The notes beneath the pieces were generated by a model. It had not been told where the DNA came from. It saw only the letters and a list, made by a program, of their open reading frames with translations, and did no database searches. A DNA stretch of 64,000 nt, taken from the NCBI GenBank assembly GCA_034521755.1, contig JAXHMB010000007.1:45069-109068 (forward strand), given 5' to 3'. The stretch comes from JAXHMB01 sp034521755 (GTDB lineage: Bacteria > Bacteroidota > Rhodothermia > Balneolales > Balneolaceae). Positions 54,101 through 62,962 of the stretch are shown piece after piece (the stretch's first letter is position 1; each line of letters starts with the position of its first letter). The position numbers and the translations under genes were made by a program.

Positions 54101-54172
54101 GTCATATTTCTGAGCATCAACAGATGAAATGGTAATTAAAAAAAGGAACAAACTTAAAAAAACACTCCGCAT
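51140..54172 (-). CDS. Reg_prop propeller / Y_Y_Y / HisKA_2 sensor histidine kinase
   Basis: The 1010-residue product has a signal peptide (to VDAQ, about residue 21) and a long periplasmic beta-propeller of about a dozen Reg_prop repeats (pattern DGLSxNxV..DxxGxLWIGT). A Y_Y_Y-type beta domain (about 650-740; YRYKMEGFDDEWMPV) and a transmembrane helix (about 752-772) follow. The C-terminus is a HisKA_2 kinase (VLIKEIHHRVKNNLAVISGL) with HATPase (LNELVSNCFEHAFKG, VSDNGVGMPDD). This is the hybrid-type sensor architecture but without a receiver or AraC domain. Likely an inner-membrane sensor of polymers or envelope state. No response regulator is adjacent. Confidence 0.93.
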   Translation of the reverse strand: MRSVFLSLFLFLITISSVDAQKYDFKVYSVNDGLPQGQVNDIYQTSDGFIWFATNGGGLSRFDGKNFKTYTTRDGLRNNAVQKILEDSDGNLWVSNYPGGVVTFKGDSFVNPFPEDSLSNFEVWQIKEFSNGEIWFGTYEGGIFILKDGDLSRLTVEDGLISNSIWDFKEDKDGRIWVATQEGISVINTDSTITNYTTEDGLSGEKVYRFAENHQGEMWFGTSDGITVWDGENFRAIKEINGISLGYVLDVEADSDGRIWIGTESKGVFVYDGEEYTHFTRKNGLSSNYIFTFYEDKDDNMWIGTNENGASLYRGSAFLFYDRDFGLSTNEVLNVLMDSRGTLWMGTMEGIQSFDGDKIKKHPLPGEYENKYIWEIEELSNGNVVFVMPDNTLMEYDGEQFHNFTSKKGLKKWFIYDLFVDSNEVLWIATDEGLFRLKEGELNQFTKEDGMAGNVVLSVQEGNNGLLFIGTYEGLSIYDGDTFKNISISDGLVNNGINYTVQDEEDNIWVGTDGGVSVLQPNENNESYSISNFGKEEGMDLLATHFLWFDEEGYLWQGTNGGLNRLDVPRYWETGEMNLVQYALSDYGMGVEFNFKAITEDKENNAWFGSMDGVLKLDVSKLQQQKSKDLPTVHIINIKRNSESINWANYTTDLNYKTGSLDFPYVEFPYGEHSYTFTFVGLDYLYPRNVQYRYKMEGFDDEWMPVTAVNNAIYTNLEPGNYTFVVQAISSGQDLNPNTATYSFSVAYPFWQTYWFYGLVFISMAGLIYGYIKIRLGMLEKNRLQKLVNEQTKDLQEALAEKEVLIKEIHHRVKNNLAVISGLIELQMGYTDNEFASRILSESQRRVRSIAMIHEKLYQNERLAEIDFERYIRELVDIINYSFSHIEKDIAVDTEIEDISLGIVQAIPCGLILNELVSNCFEHAFKGRSKGSIKVSLQVEDEEAKLQVSDNGVGMPDDIELKETDSLGLTLIETLVSQLQGDLDIDSSKEGTKFTITFEIKEAMKQIPVD

Positions 54173-54331
54173 GTATATATTTTTTTACGACCTTCCCTAA
54201 GAAAATCATTTACATTAATGCAAAAAGAACTTACAAACTTCAACAAACGATTATATTAAATATTTTTGATCAAGTCATTTTTTGAAAGGAACATGCAAAG
54301 GATCATTTTCTAAAAAAATTTCAATCTATAG

Positions 54332-56152
54332 TTAAACAACTTCTTCAGGGTGAAAACTTATTTCGAAAGTAGCACCATCGTCATTATAAGATTTTATGGA
54401 CCCCTCAAGCTGGCCGATCAAGGTATTAACCAGTGTCATTCCCAATGAATTCTCTTCGGATGGGTTAAAATCTTCATCCAATCCCGACCCGTTATCACTT
54501 ATCCTGAGAAAAACTAGGTCGCCTTTATTCTGAAGATCCAGCTTAATTTTTCCACTATCCTGCTTCCTAAATGCATGTTTGTAAGCATTGACAACCAGCT
54601 CATTAATCAAAAGAGAAAAAGGAATAGCCTGATTTACGTTTAGTGGAATCTCTTCTAATTCTGTTACAATTTCAATATCCCTGTCAGAATCAAGATAAGT
54701 ACTGCTTATAGCCTGAATTAAATCACGCAAATATTTATCAAATTCAATATAAGACAAACTCTCTGACTGGTACAGTTTTTCATGAATTAATGCAATAGAT
54801 TGAACTCGAAGCTGACTATCTTTCAAAACTGTTTCTGCAGCCTCATCTTCAGTTTCCCACATTTGCATTTGCAACATCCCGGAAATTACCGCCAGATTGT
54901 TTTTTACTCGATGATGAATTTCTGCAAGTAAAATTTCTTTCTCTTTAAGAGATTTGGTGATTTGTCTCTCAGCCTCTTTTCTCTTAGTAATATCTACCGC
55001 TACACACACTGTTCCTTTTGACTGTCTATTGGAATTGAAAATAAGTGCTCTTGATAAACTAACAGGAATAAATTTGCCCGTTTTTGATACCAAGGTAGTT
55101 TCGTAGTTTTTAAATTCATCAGTAGAGTTAGATGATAATATTGATCGCAAATCATCTTCTGCAAATAACTTTGAAAGGTGTTCTCCAATTAATTCTTCTC
55201 CATTATATCCAAGCATTTTAATAGTAGAGCTATTGATACGGGTAATATAGTTTTCGTTATCTGATACAATTAAGGCATCCGCCATAGACTCAATAATGTC
55301 ATCCATAAAATCTTTGGAAACCGTTGTCTTACTCAGATTCTCAGCCATCTTGTTAAACTCTTTACCAAGCTGACCAATTTCATCATTTGAACTGATTTCT
55401 ATACGCTCATCTAAATTGCCTTCACCAATGTGTTGAGCAGCTAATGATAATTCTTTTAACGGCTTAGCTATTGATTGATATAGGTAATAGACTAAAATTA
55501 AAGCAAGGAGTAGCGCTCCAATAGTAGCAAATGTCAACTTTCTGCTAGCGGAGCGTAAGTCTGAATTGAGCTGGGTAATTTCCTCATCTAAGCTCATCTG
55601 AGTTTTATCCTTAAGCTCTTCAACAAGAGGAAGAAGGTTCGTTCTAAAATAGGGCTCAATAGTTATGGTAAAAAACTCTTTACCATCATCATAGTCCTCC
55701 TCTGTTAATTCAAAAAGCTGATTTAACAGAGAGGAATATATATTTACCCTTAACTTTAATTTTTGGAGTAATTCGCTATTACCAATATGTGTAGAATCAA
55801 GATGATTATGCCCTTGAGATAAGCTTTGAAACTCATCAATGCTTGTCTGAATATCTTCAACAGCTTCTAAAACACGTTGCTGAGCTATTTCAGTATTGAG
55901 TTCATTGTCCGAGAAGTTTTCATTTAAACTTTTACGGTAACGGTCCTCCAAAAAGTATTGTGTGTTTATGAGACTTTTATACAGTTTTAAACCCATATTG
56001 CCCGATAGCTTTAACTCTTGGACAGCTTCTTTGCTTTCTTGCAGTACCCGATTACGAACCTCACCATTTAAATACTGAGAAGCTACACCTATTGCTACCA
56101 GCAATAGTGCTATACAACTAATACTTAAAACTAATTTTGTGCTAAATTTCAT
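54332..56152 (-). CDS. HAMP-PAS-HisKA_2 sensor histidine kinase
   Basis: The 606-residue kinase has a transmembrane helix (about 7-25), a helical extracytoplasmic region, a second helix (about 205-225), HAMP (EIGQLGKEFNKMAENL), PAS (MADALIVSDNENYITRINSS), HisKA_2 (ILLAEIHHRVKNNLAVISGM) and HATPase (LLINELVVNAYKHAFRK, ISDNGSGLDED). The kinase core closely parallels the upstream neighbour at 51140, suggesting duplication of this module onto different sensors. The two genes are 159 bases apart, same strand. No response regulator gene is in view. Confidence 0.93.
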   Translation of the reverse strand: MKFSTKLVLSISCIALLLVAIGVASQYLNGEVRNRVLQESKEAVQELKLSGNMGLKLYKSLINTQYFLEDRYRKSLNENFSDNELNTEIAQQRVLEAVEDIQTSIDEFQSLSQGHNHLDSTHIGNSELLQKLKLRVNIYSSLLNQLFELTEEDYDDGKEFFTITIEPYFRTNLLPLVEELKDKTQMSLDEEITQLNSDLRSASRKLTFATIGALLLALILVYYLYQSIAKPLKELSLAAQHIGEGNLDERIEISSNDEIGQLGKEFNKMAENLSKTTVSKDFMDDIIESMADALIVSDNENYITRINSSTIKMLGYNGEELIGEHLSKLFAEDDLRSILSSNSTDEFKNYETTLVSKTGKFIPVSLSRALIFNSNRQSKGTVCVAVDITKRKEAERQITKSLKEKEILLAEIHHRVKNNLAVISGMLQMQMWETEDEAAETVLKDSQLRVQSIALIHEKLYQSESLSYIEFDKYLRDLIQAISSTYLDSDRDIEIVTELEEIPLNVNQAIPFSLLINELVVNAYKHAFRKQDSGKIKLDLQNKGDLVFLRISDNGSGLDEDFNPSEENSLGMTLVNTLIGQLEGSIKSYNDDGATFEISFHPEEVV

Positions 56153-56415
56153 ACAAAAATATAGTAGATACCTGCATTTTACTCATCTATAGAATCATGT
56201 CAGCTTGTTATCTAAAATAAGACTTTTGGTCATTTAAAACTCTCCTGAGGAGATAGTTTTATAACTATTGCTTTATATTAACATTTATAAAAAATTGACA
56301 TAATCATACCCCGCCTATATCAAAAATTTACAATCAACTAATAGTAAGGATTTATCTTGTACTATACAGGATTTATAGCTAGATAGGGATATAAACTATG
56401 GTCTTTTACTAATTT

Positions 56416-58518
56416 TTAAAACTCGACAAGCTCCTGCATTTTCTCAGCAATATTGTCTGTCCCAGGCAATACTGAATTCATTAGACCTATATTGTAAGGA
56501 ACGGGGATGTCAGGCATCGTCAGCCTTTCGATGGGCGCGTCTAAATATTTAAACGCGTGCTGAGCCAGCTGGGCACTTAGCTCTGCACCAAAACCGGCTG
56601 TTTGTGAATCTTCATGAATAATTAGACACCGATTTGTTCTCTGAATGGACTCCATTACAGCCTCTCGATCCCAGGGTATAAGAGTACGAAGATCAAGTAT
56701 ATCTGCATCAATACCGGTCTTTTCTGCAGCTTCTTCGCACCGCTCACACATTGCCCCCCAGGTTATAATTGTTAAATCATCACCTTTTCTCAGTTTTGCC
56801 GCCTTTCCAAAAGGCACAACAAACTTATCACCGGGATAAGGCTTACGGGCATACTTGGCATCCAATAGATTACGATGCTCAAAGAATATGGTAGGGTTAT
56901 TACTGCGCATAGCTGACCTAAGTAAGCCTACAGCATCTTGTGCATTACTGGGAAAAGCCAACTGCCAGCCAATGGCATGAGCAAAAAAGACTTCGTTACA
57001 CATGCTATGCCAAGGATCTCCACATTTTGCAAAGCCACCCGGCATTCGTACTATAATAGGGGCAGCAAATTTATTAGCAGTCCGCCATCGTATGGTACCA
57101 CAATTATTTAATTGTTCAGTAGCAGGATCAGCGTACTTTCGAAACTGAATTTCAGCAACCGGTACTAATCCTGAATAAGCCAGTCCAACCGATCGGCCTA
57201 TAATTCCTTCTTCGGAAAGGCTCGTATCAAACACACGTTCTTCTCCAAAACTCGTTTGTAAACCCATGGTAGCAGCATGCACACCACCCTTGGCTCCTAC
57301 ATCTTCCCCAAATACCATTAGTTTGGGATTGGTATCCAACTCATATTCCAAAGTTCTGCGGATAGCTTCTACAATATTTATACGCTGCTTTTCCGGTTCA
57401 GCCTCTTCAGTACTTTCTGGAAATTTGTGTCCTTCGGGGGCAACCCCGCCTACAAGTTGTAAATCAGGAGTTCCATCTTCATTAGTTTCGGCAAATGCAT
57501 ACCGTTCTGTTTTAGATGTATCGGGCTCTGATCGGCGCAATGCAGCATCCGCAACCTTACCAATTTCTGATTCGGCTTCTTTTTCCAGCTTTGTCCACTT
57601 GTTCTTAGAAACAGTATCAGGAACCAAAAAGGATTTTAAGTTAATAAGAGGATCGTTTTGCTCCTCCTGTTTTATCAGCTCCTCATCTTTATAAGATTGA
57701 TTATCTTGGTAGGAATGGCCCGTTAAGCGAGGCATCGTCAAATGAATTAATGCCGGACCCTTTCTCTCACGGACATAATCAACAGATTCACCCAAAAGCT
57801 CCGAGGCTTCTTCAGGATCGGTTCCATCGCCATCAAAAATTCGCAGGTTTTTAAAAGAATACAGATTATTAGCGATATTGCCTCCCGGAGTTTGAAACTC
57901 ACCCGGCACCGAAATGCCATATCTGTTATCTTCAATATAGAAAAGCATGGGAAGATTTTGAGTAGTCGCAATTGTCAAAGCAGACCAAAATCCATTCGTT
58001 GCTACTGAACCATCCCCTCCTAAAACTACAGAAATAGCACCCTCATAATCTTTTTCTTCAAGTACATTTCGGCGATACTCAATGCCCTGAGCCCATCCCA
58101 CTGCAGGAGTATATTGAGAGCCAACATCCCCGGCCATGGGCAAAACAGTAGTCCCCTTCAATCCCGGTTTGTTGCACACAACACCTATATCTCTACCATC
58201 ACTGTAGCCTCCGGATTTCCCCATCGGACCCGCCATAGCATCTTCAAAATCAAGACCTAAAGAAAGCAACAACGGACGCGACCGATAGTAAGCACTGGCG
58301 GCGTCATGCTTGTGTGTCAATAAAGAACCCAACAGAGTTTGTCCCAGCTCATGGCCTCTTGCAGAAAACTGATACAATACTTCTTTATTGGGAACCAGTT
58401 CATTTTCTTCTTTATCATCCATGGCTCTGGAAATAAAAATGAGACGGGCAATTTTTTCCCAATCAAAGACATTCTTTTTCGCTTCCGTTGCCTTTCCATT
58501 TTTTTGCTTAGATGGCAT
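56416..58518 (-). CDS. Fused alpha-keto-acid dehydrogenase E1 alpha-beta subunit
   Basis: The 700-residue protein joins E1 alpha (about 15-330; SARGHELGQTLLGSLL, YYRSRPLLLSLGLDFEDA, the TPP loop GGDGSVATNGFWSALTIAT, and EDNRYGISVP) to E1 beta (about 375-700; INIVEAIRRTLEYELDTNPK, FGEDVGAKGGVHAATMGL, HEDSQTAGFGAELSAQLAQH). It decarboxylates pyruvate or branched-chain 2-oxoacids with thiamine diphosphate. The alpha motifs look branched-chain-like. E2 and E3 genes are not nearby. Fusion of alpha and beta is common in Bacteroidota. Confidence 0.92.
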   Translation of the reverse strand: MPSKQKNGKATEAKKNVFDWEKIARLIFISRAMDDKEENELVPNKEVLYQFSARGHELGQTLLGSLLTHKHDAASAYYRSRPLLLSLGLDFEDAMAGPMGKSGGYSDGRDIGVVCNKPGLKGTTVLPMAGDVGSQYTPAVGWAQGIEYRRNVLEEKDYEGAISVVLGGDGSVATNGFWSALTIATTQNLPMLFYIEDNRYGISVPGEFQTPGGNIANNLYSFKNLRIFDGDGTDPEEASELLGESVDYVRERKGPALIHLTMPRLTGHSYQDNQSYKDEELIKQEEQNDPLINLKSFLVPDTVSKNKWTKLEKEAESEIGKVADAALRRSEPDTSKTERYAFAETNEDGTPDLQLVGGVAPEGHKFPESTEEAEPEKQRINIVEAIRRTLEYELDTNPKLMVFGEDVGAKGGVHAATMGLQTSFGEERVFDTSLSEEGIIGRSVGLAYSGLVPVAEIQFRKYADPATEQLNNCGTIRWRTANKFAAPIIVRMPGGFAKCGDPWHSMCNEVFFAHAIGWQLAFPSNAQDAVGLLRSAMRSNNPTIFFEHRNLLDAKYARKPYPGDKFVVPFGKAAKLRKGDDLTIITWGAMCERCEEAAEKTGIDADILDLRTLIPWDREAVMESIQRTNRCLIIHEDSQTAGFGAELSAQLAQHAFKYLDAPIERLTMPDIPVPYNIGLMNSVLPGTDNIAEKMQELVEF

Positions 58519-58543
58519 AAAATCTAAAATCTTTATTTATTCT

Positions 58544-59674
58544 TTAATTATTACTGTCGGCATAATATTCATCATATGCCTCCTCAAAGTGCTTCATATC
58601 ATCTTCAGTTCCTATAGTGATACGAATGCAATTTGGTAATCCAAAAGCGTTAATTCTTCGAAGAATTACTCCCCTCTTCAGCATACTTTCTGTAAAGTCA
58701 ATAGCCGATTGTTCATCCTCTAAAATCAGCATAACAGAATTTGAAATAGAAGGAATGTATTTCGCATTATGAGATTCAAAAAAGTCATATAACCTCTTCT
58801 TCCCTTCTTCAACCACACGGATACTTTCCTGCAAAAACCCACTGTCATCCATTGCAACATCTGCAGCAACCTGAGCTAAAGCAGTAGGTTCAAAGGTTAA
58901 TTTCGTCTTCATCATGTTTCCAATTAGTTCTTCATGGCCTATAGCATAACCTATTCGAAAGCCAGCTAATCCATATGCTTTAGAAAAAGTTCGAAGGGTT
59001 AACACATTATCATAACCATAGGTTGACGAATTCGGATAATCACCTACATTATTGGCATATTCATAATAAGCTTCATCCATTATCACAATAACATCAGAAG
59101 GAACCTTTCCCATAAATATTTCGAATTCATCTTTTGTGATGTAAGTACCTGTGGGATTGTTCGGATTGGCAATATAAATCATTTTGGTACGATCGGTAAT
59201 CGCTTCGACCATGGCATCCAAATCAAACTGGTATTCACCCGTAACAGGAATTTTTTCCATTGAAACGCCATGAATATTAGCATGCACAAAGAAACCTACG
59301 AACGTGGCATTAGCTGTAATAGCTAACTCATGATCTTCAAAAAAAGTGCGGCACAAGTTGGCAATTATGCTTTCGGAGCCCGCTGCAATAATGATATTCT
59401 CTTCTGCAACACCATTCTCTGCAGCAAGTTTGGTTCGCAATTTTCTGGAAATGGGATCCGGGTAATCCTGTATTTCTTCAATGGCATCATTGACTGCCGG
59501 CTTTACTAGGGGACTGCAACCCAATCGGTTTTCGTTTGATGCCAACTTAGAAATTCGTGGTGGGTTGAAAGCCTCTTGTACTTCAGCTATAGTTTTGCCC
59601 GCTACATAAGGTTTCAGGTCGCGAATATTGTCAGGTACCAACTTCTTTTCAGAATCTTGAAACATATCGTGCAA
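58544..59674 (-). CDS. hisC: Histidinol-phosphate aminotransferase
   Basis: This is a 376-residue fold-type I aminotransferase of the HisC group: LKPYVAGKTIAEVQEAF, KLASNENRLGCSPLVK, NPNNPTGTYITKDEF, DEAYYEYANN, TFSKAYGLAGFRIGYAIG (PLP lysine) and RRINAFGLPNCIRITIG. It makes histidinol phosphate in histidine synthesis. Other his genes are not near, so an aromatic-aminotransferase role of HisC is also possible. It is 25 bases upstream of the E1 gene. Confidence 0.9.
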   Translation of the reverse strand: MHDMFQDSEKKLVPDNIRDLKPYVAGKTIAEVQEAFNPPRISKLASNENRLGCSPLVKPAVNDAIEEIQDYPDPISRKLRTKLAAENGVAEENIIIAAGSESIIANLCRTFFEDHELAITANATFVGFFVHANIHGVSMEKIPVTGEYQFDLDAMVEAITDRTKMIYIANPNNPTGTYITKDEFEIFMGKVPSDVIVIMDEAYYEYANNVGDYPNSSTYGYDNVLTLRTFSKAYGLAGFRIGYAIGHEELIGNMMKTKLTFEPTALAQVAADVAMDDSGFLQESIRVVEEGKKRLYDFFESHNAKYIPSISNSVMLILEDEQSAIDFTESMLKRGVILRRINAFGLPNCIRITIGTEDDMKHFEEAYDEYYADSNN

Positions 59675-59842
59675 AAAATATTTTATTTTGTTCGCTGAGG
59701 TGCCGGAAAAGGCTTGAAATATTCATCTCAATATGAACAAATTAAGGCTTTTAAACAAAGCTGGAGACCTAAATTTTTCTATCCTCATCTAACCTTTGGG
59801 AATACTAAAATTGGTTAGTAAATTCGGCTCAAAGAAAATATT

Positions 59843-60538
59843 ATGAGCAAAACTGCTATAGTTACCGGTGCCAGTCGTGGCATTGGATATCAAACATGTA
59901 TCGCATTAGCCCAAAAGAATTGCAACGTTATTGCCATTGCAAGGTCTGCCAATCCATTAGAAGAGTTGGCTAAAACCAATCCGGATCTTATTACTCCTTT
60001 TACGGGCGACCTTACATCAGAAAAAGATGTGAAGAAAATATATAATTTTGTGGCTGATAATTTTGGCACCATTAATATTTTAGTTAACAATGCCGGTGCT
60101 CTTGTGAACAAGCAGTTCCAAGATCTAACGCTGGAAGACTGGCAACACATGCTGGATATTAATCTGTTGGCAAATGTCCATTTAACTAAAAGTCTTCTTG
60201 CACTATTCTCAGAATCGAGTCACATTGTTAATATTAGTAGTATGGGTGGCTTTCAGGGTAGTGATAAATTTCCGGGACTTTCTGCATATAGTGTTGCAAA
60301 AGGTGCAGTTAGTATTTTAAGTGAATGTCTTGCAACAGAATTAGCTCCTAAAGGTATTTCGGTAAACGCACTATGCCTTGGAGCTGTACAAACGGAAATG
60401 CTTGGACAAGCTTTCCCCGGGTTTGAGGCACCTGTTTCGCCGGAAGAAATGGGGAAATATATCGCAAATTTTGCGCTTGATGGTTCAAGTTTTTACAATG
60501 GCAAAGTATTGCCGGTAGCATTAACAGATCCAGAGTAA
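59843..60538 (+). CDS. Short-chain dehydrogenase/reductase
   Basis: The 231-residue classical SDR has TGASRGIGYQTCIALAQ (cofactor), NNAGALVNKQF, NISSMGGFQG (Ser) and YSVAKGAVSILSECLATE (Y/K active site). It is a small NAD(P)-linked oxidoreductase of unknown substrate, shorter than 3-oxoacyl-ACP reductase. It is divergent from hisC with 168 bases between. Confidence 0.9.
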   Translation: MSKTAIVTGASRGIGYQTCIALAQKNCNVIAIARSANPLEELAKTNPDLITPFTGDLTSEKDVKKIYNFVADNFGTINILVNNAGALVNKQFQDLTLEDWQHMLDINLLANVHLTKSLLALFSESSHIVNISSMGGFQGSDKFPGLSAYSVAKGAVSILSECLATELAPKGISVNALCLGAVQTEMLGQAFPGFEAPVSPEEMGKYIANFALDGSSFYNGKVLPVALTDPE

Positions 60539-60583
60539 GTAAAACTTCTGATCAAAATCCAACTTTAACTTATTGAAAAGACA

Positions 60584-61270
60584 ATGTTAGGATCAGTAAA
60601 AAAATATTTTCTAAGAATACTTCTAGGTCTAGTAGTCATTGCATTTGGCATTACAAAAAATACCAAAGCACAAACCATTGAAGTACTTGCTGGAAACACA
60701 TTAAATGGAGCAATGAATGGTGTAATTTTAGGTGGTGCAACAATGGCTCTGCAAAATTCTGATGATTTTGCTCCTGTTCGAATTGGTGTTGGCCTTGGCA
60801 CGTTATATGGAATTGGAATTGGCGTTTACGACATAACCAGAACCTCTCCCGGTGAACAGCTATACATTTCCGGAATGTTTAATGATGGAACCAATACCTC
60901 TATAATTGTTTTGCTGGATACCTTTTACGGTGCTGCAGCCGGAGCAATAATAGCTTCATCATTCACGCTTATTGCCAAAGAACCAATTCTGGATGGGCTC
61001 CAATATGGAGCATCGGCCGGGGCCTGGGTTGGGTTTGGGTTTGGAGTATTTGATGCATTTGTATTAGCTAAAAAACCTACTGATATGCAGTCATATGCAT
61101 CTCCTCAAGGGGATGTCAATGGATTGGTTACATTTAGCAATAATAGCTCTAATATCCAGGCGGGGCTGCTTTCACCTGGTTATTCCACTCACACCTTAAT
61201 CAGCAATCAGTCTATAAAACTTAAGCACTCACTCAATCTTGAATTACTCAACCTAAAAATAAGCCTTTAG
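60584..61270 (+). CDS. Unrecognised glycine-rich membrane/envelope protein
   Basis: The 228-residue protein starts with a hydrophobic helix after a short basic N-terminus (KKYFLRILLGLVVIAFGI), likely an anchor or signal peptide ending near TKAQ. Three Gly/Ala-rich hydrophobic segments follow (LNGAMNGVILGGATMAL, GVGLGTLYGIGIGVYD, FYGAAAGAIIASSFTLIA, YGASAGAWVGFGFGVFDAF). This resembles glycine-zipper-type membrane insertion. I recognise no family. It overlaps the SGNH gene's stop by 4 bases (convergent). Confidence 0.65.
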   Translation: MLGSVKKYFLRILLGLVVIAFGITKNTKAQTIEVLAGNTLNGAMNGVILGGATMALQNSDDFAPVRIGVGLGTLYGIGIGVYDITRTSPGEQLYISGMFNDGTNTSIIVLLDTFYGAAAGAIIASSFTLIAKEPILDGLQYGASAGAWVGFGFGVFDAFVLAKKPTDMQSYASPQGDVNGLVTFSNNSSNIQAGLLSPGYSTHTLISNQSIKLKHSLNLELLNLKISL

Positions 61271-62178
61271 TCTTCTTGTTGAAGATCTTCTGGTTTCTCC
61301 AGTTGTGCTCCTTTTTCGGGATCTTTTGTTTGAGTAAGATGTCTGATCAACTCTCGAACTGTATTCACATGCCCTGATATGGAGGGATGTAATCCATCAC
61401 TCAGGTAATTCCATGCTTCTACTTCGTCCTCATTGCTCATTCTCGTACCCATAGGATCAACAATATATCCCTGCTTCCCACTTAATATTTCGCGAATATT
61501 CTGCAGATCTTCTTCGTAAATATCAAAGTTAAAGAGCCTAATCTCCTCTAGCATTTCTGTAATCACCGGTGGAGGCGTGATCCAAACCAGTGGGTTTTCA
61601 GTATGCTCTTTTACAGCCGCTTCAATAGTATTCAGGTTCTCCCAATAATCAGCCAGTGATACTAATGGGCGATTGGGCTCAACATGCAACTTCTGAGCAT
61701 CAAAAGTACCTAAAGCAATGATAACCCAGTCAGGTTCATGAACAAGGACATCCCTATTTAGTCGTTTTAGAGCATCAGTACTGGTATCATATGAAAGCCC
61801 GGCGTTAACGAAATTAAAATCGGCCTCAGGCACAGTAATATCTACCACATGCTCAAAAATATTAAACCACCCCTGAAGATCGTCTGTTAAAGAATCCCCA
61901 AGTGCAACGATAGTATCTCCTTTTTCAAAAGGGAGATCATCCAGCCATTCTGCAACTTTATCTTCTTTCAAAAGCTCTAAAGCTGCTTCTTTTGCATTTT
62001 CTTTAAAACGGTCTCTCAGCTTCGTAAACTCCTCTTCATCAAGTCCCATCAACCCGGCCATTGCACCGGTATTATTAATTCCCGGCAATAAGGGATAGCG
62101 CTTTTCCAGATTCATAAATTGAAGTAGATACTTCTCAAGTACCTCTTTTTCTTCTTCAGATGCTTTATGGGTAGCCAT
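61267..62178 (-). CDS. SGNH/GDSL hydrolase
   Basis: The 303-residue cytosolic protein has a helical N-terminal extension (about 100 residues) and the SGNH core: IVALGDSLTDDLQGW (Ser), FVNAGLSYDTSTDALK (Gly region), VIIALGTFDAQ (in place of the usual GTND Asn block) and a final SDGLHPSISGHVN (Asp/His). It is an esterase or acyl-hydrolase of unknown substrate. Replacement of the consensus GxND by GTFD is unusual and may alter the oxyanion hole. No signal peptide is seen. Confidence 0.85.
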   Translation of the reverse strand: MATHKASEEEKEVLEKYLLQFMNLEKRYPLLPGINNTGAMAGLMGLDEEEFTKLRDRFKENAKEAALELLKEDKVAEWLDDLPFEKGDTIVALGDSLTDDLQGWFNIFEHVVDITVPEADFNFVNAGLSYDTSTDALKRLNRDVLVHEPDWVIIALGTFDAQKLHVEPNRPLVSLADYWENLNTIEAAVKEHTENPLVWITPPPVITEMLEEIRLFNFDIYEEDLQNIREILSGKQGYIVDPMGTRMSNEDEVEAWNYLSDGLHPSISGHVNTVRELIRHLTQTKDPEKGAQLEKPEDLQQED

Positions 62179-62234
62179 TATATTCTAGCTTTCTAATTAA
62201 TTTTATTAAAGATAAGTATAAAGAATTAAATACC

Positions 62235-62930
62235 TTAGTTACTATTACTGTTTATCAATTTCCCTAATAACTTGGGGGTGCCTGTTGCAGCTGTTTCTTT
62301 GTAATGAGTCCACCCTGTATCGTTGTATAAATCAGGCATAACTGGATCAATGATGTATTTGGGTATATTGGGTGGAGCATAGTCAACTAAGCCTGCAGCC
62401 GGATAAACAGCTAGTGATGTTCCAATTACAATCAGAAGGTCGGCCTGGGGTACAATTTCTGCTGCCAACTCCATGTTGGGTACCATTTCCCCGAACCATA
62501 CAACATGAGGGCGAAGCTGGGCATCATCTTCAGCTGTATCTCCCAACTCAATGGGATCACCCCCAATATCATAAACTAAAGAGCGGTCTTTTACACTTCG
62601 AACCTTACTCAGCTCACCGTGTAGGTGAATAACATCCGTGGATCCGGCCCGCTCATGTAAGCTATCTACATTCTGAGTAATAATAGTTACATCGAAATGC
62701 TTTTCAAGCTTGGCCAAAGCTTTGTGCCCCTTATTAGGCTCAGCGTTATATGCTTGCTTACGACGGGAATTATAGAATTGAAGTACTTTTTCAGGATTTG
62801 TTCTCCAGCCTTCTACTGTAGCTACTTCATTTACATCAAAACCTTCCCATAAGCCATCAGAATCTCGAAATGTTTTTAGTCCACTATCGGCACTCATCCC
62901 AGCACCGGTTAGTACCACTACCTTCTCCAT
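62235..62930 (-). CDS. NAD-dependent protein deacylase (sirtuin, CobB-like), zinc-less
   Basis: The 231-residue sirtuin has VVLTGAGMSADSGLKTFRDS, TQNVDSLHERAG, HLHGEL and VIGTSLAVYPAAGL, the NAD and catalytic-His motifs. The zinc-ribbon cysteines that usually follow HLHGEL are absent; that stretch reads SKVRSVKDRSLVYDIGGDPI with no CxxC. A Tyr-x-x-Arg pair (FYNSRRKQ) is the hallmark of class III/desuccinylase sirtuins. It removes acyl groups from lysines. It lies between the SGNH and acyl-CoA dehydrogenase genes. Confidence 0.9.
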   Translation of the reverse strand: MEKVVVLTGAGMSADSGLKTFRDSDGLWEGFDVNEVATVEGWRTNPEKVLQFYNSRRKQAYNAEPNKGHKALAKLEKHFDVTIITQNVDSLHERAGSTDVIHLHGELSKVRSVKDRSLVYDIGGDPIELGDTAEDDAQLRPHVVWFGEMVPNMELAAEIVPQADLLIVIGTSLAVYPAAGLVDYAPPNIPKYIIDPVMPDLYNDTGWTHYKETAATGTPKLLGKLINSNSN

Positions 62931-62962
62931 ATCTGAAAATATATTAGCTCAGAAGTGCAAGA

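Noticed and set aside
56153..56415. 263-base gap between the kinase and E1 genes
   Set aside because: It is AT-rich with stop codons in all frames; no palindrome, RNA gene or protein-like sense was seen beyond ordinary non-coding sequence.
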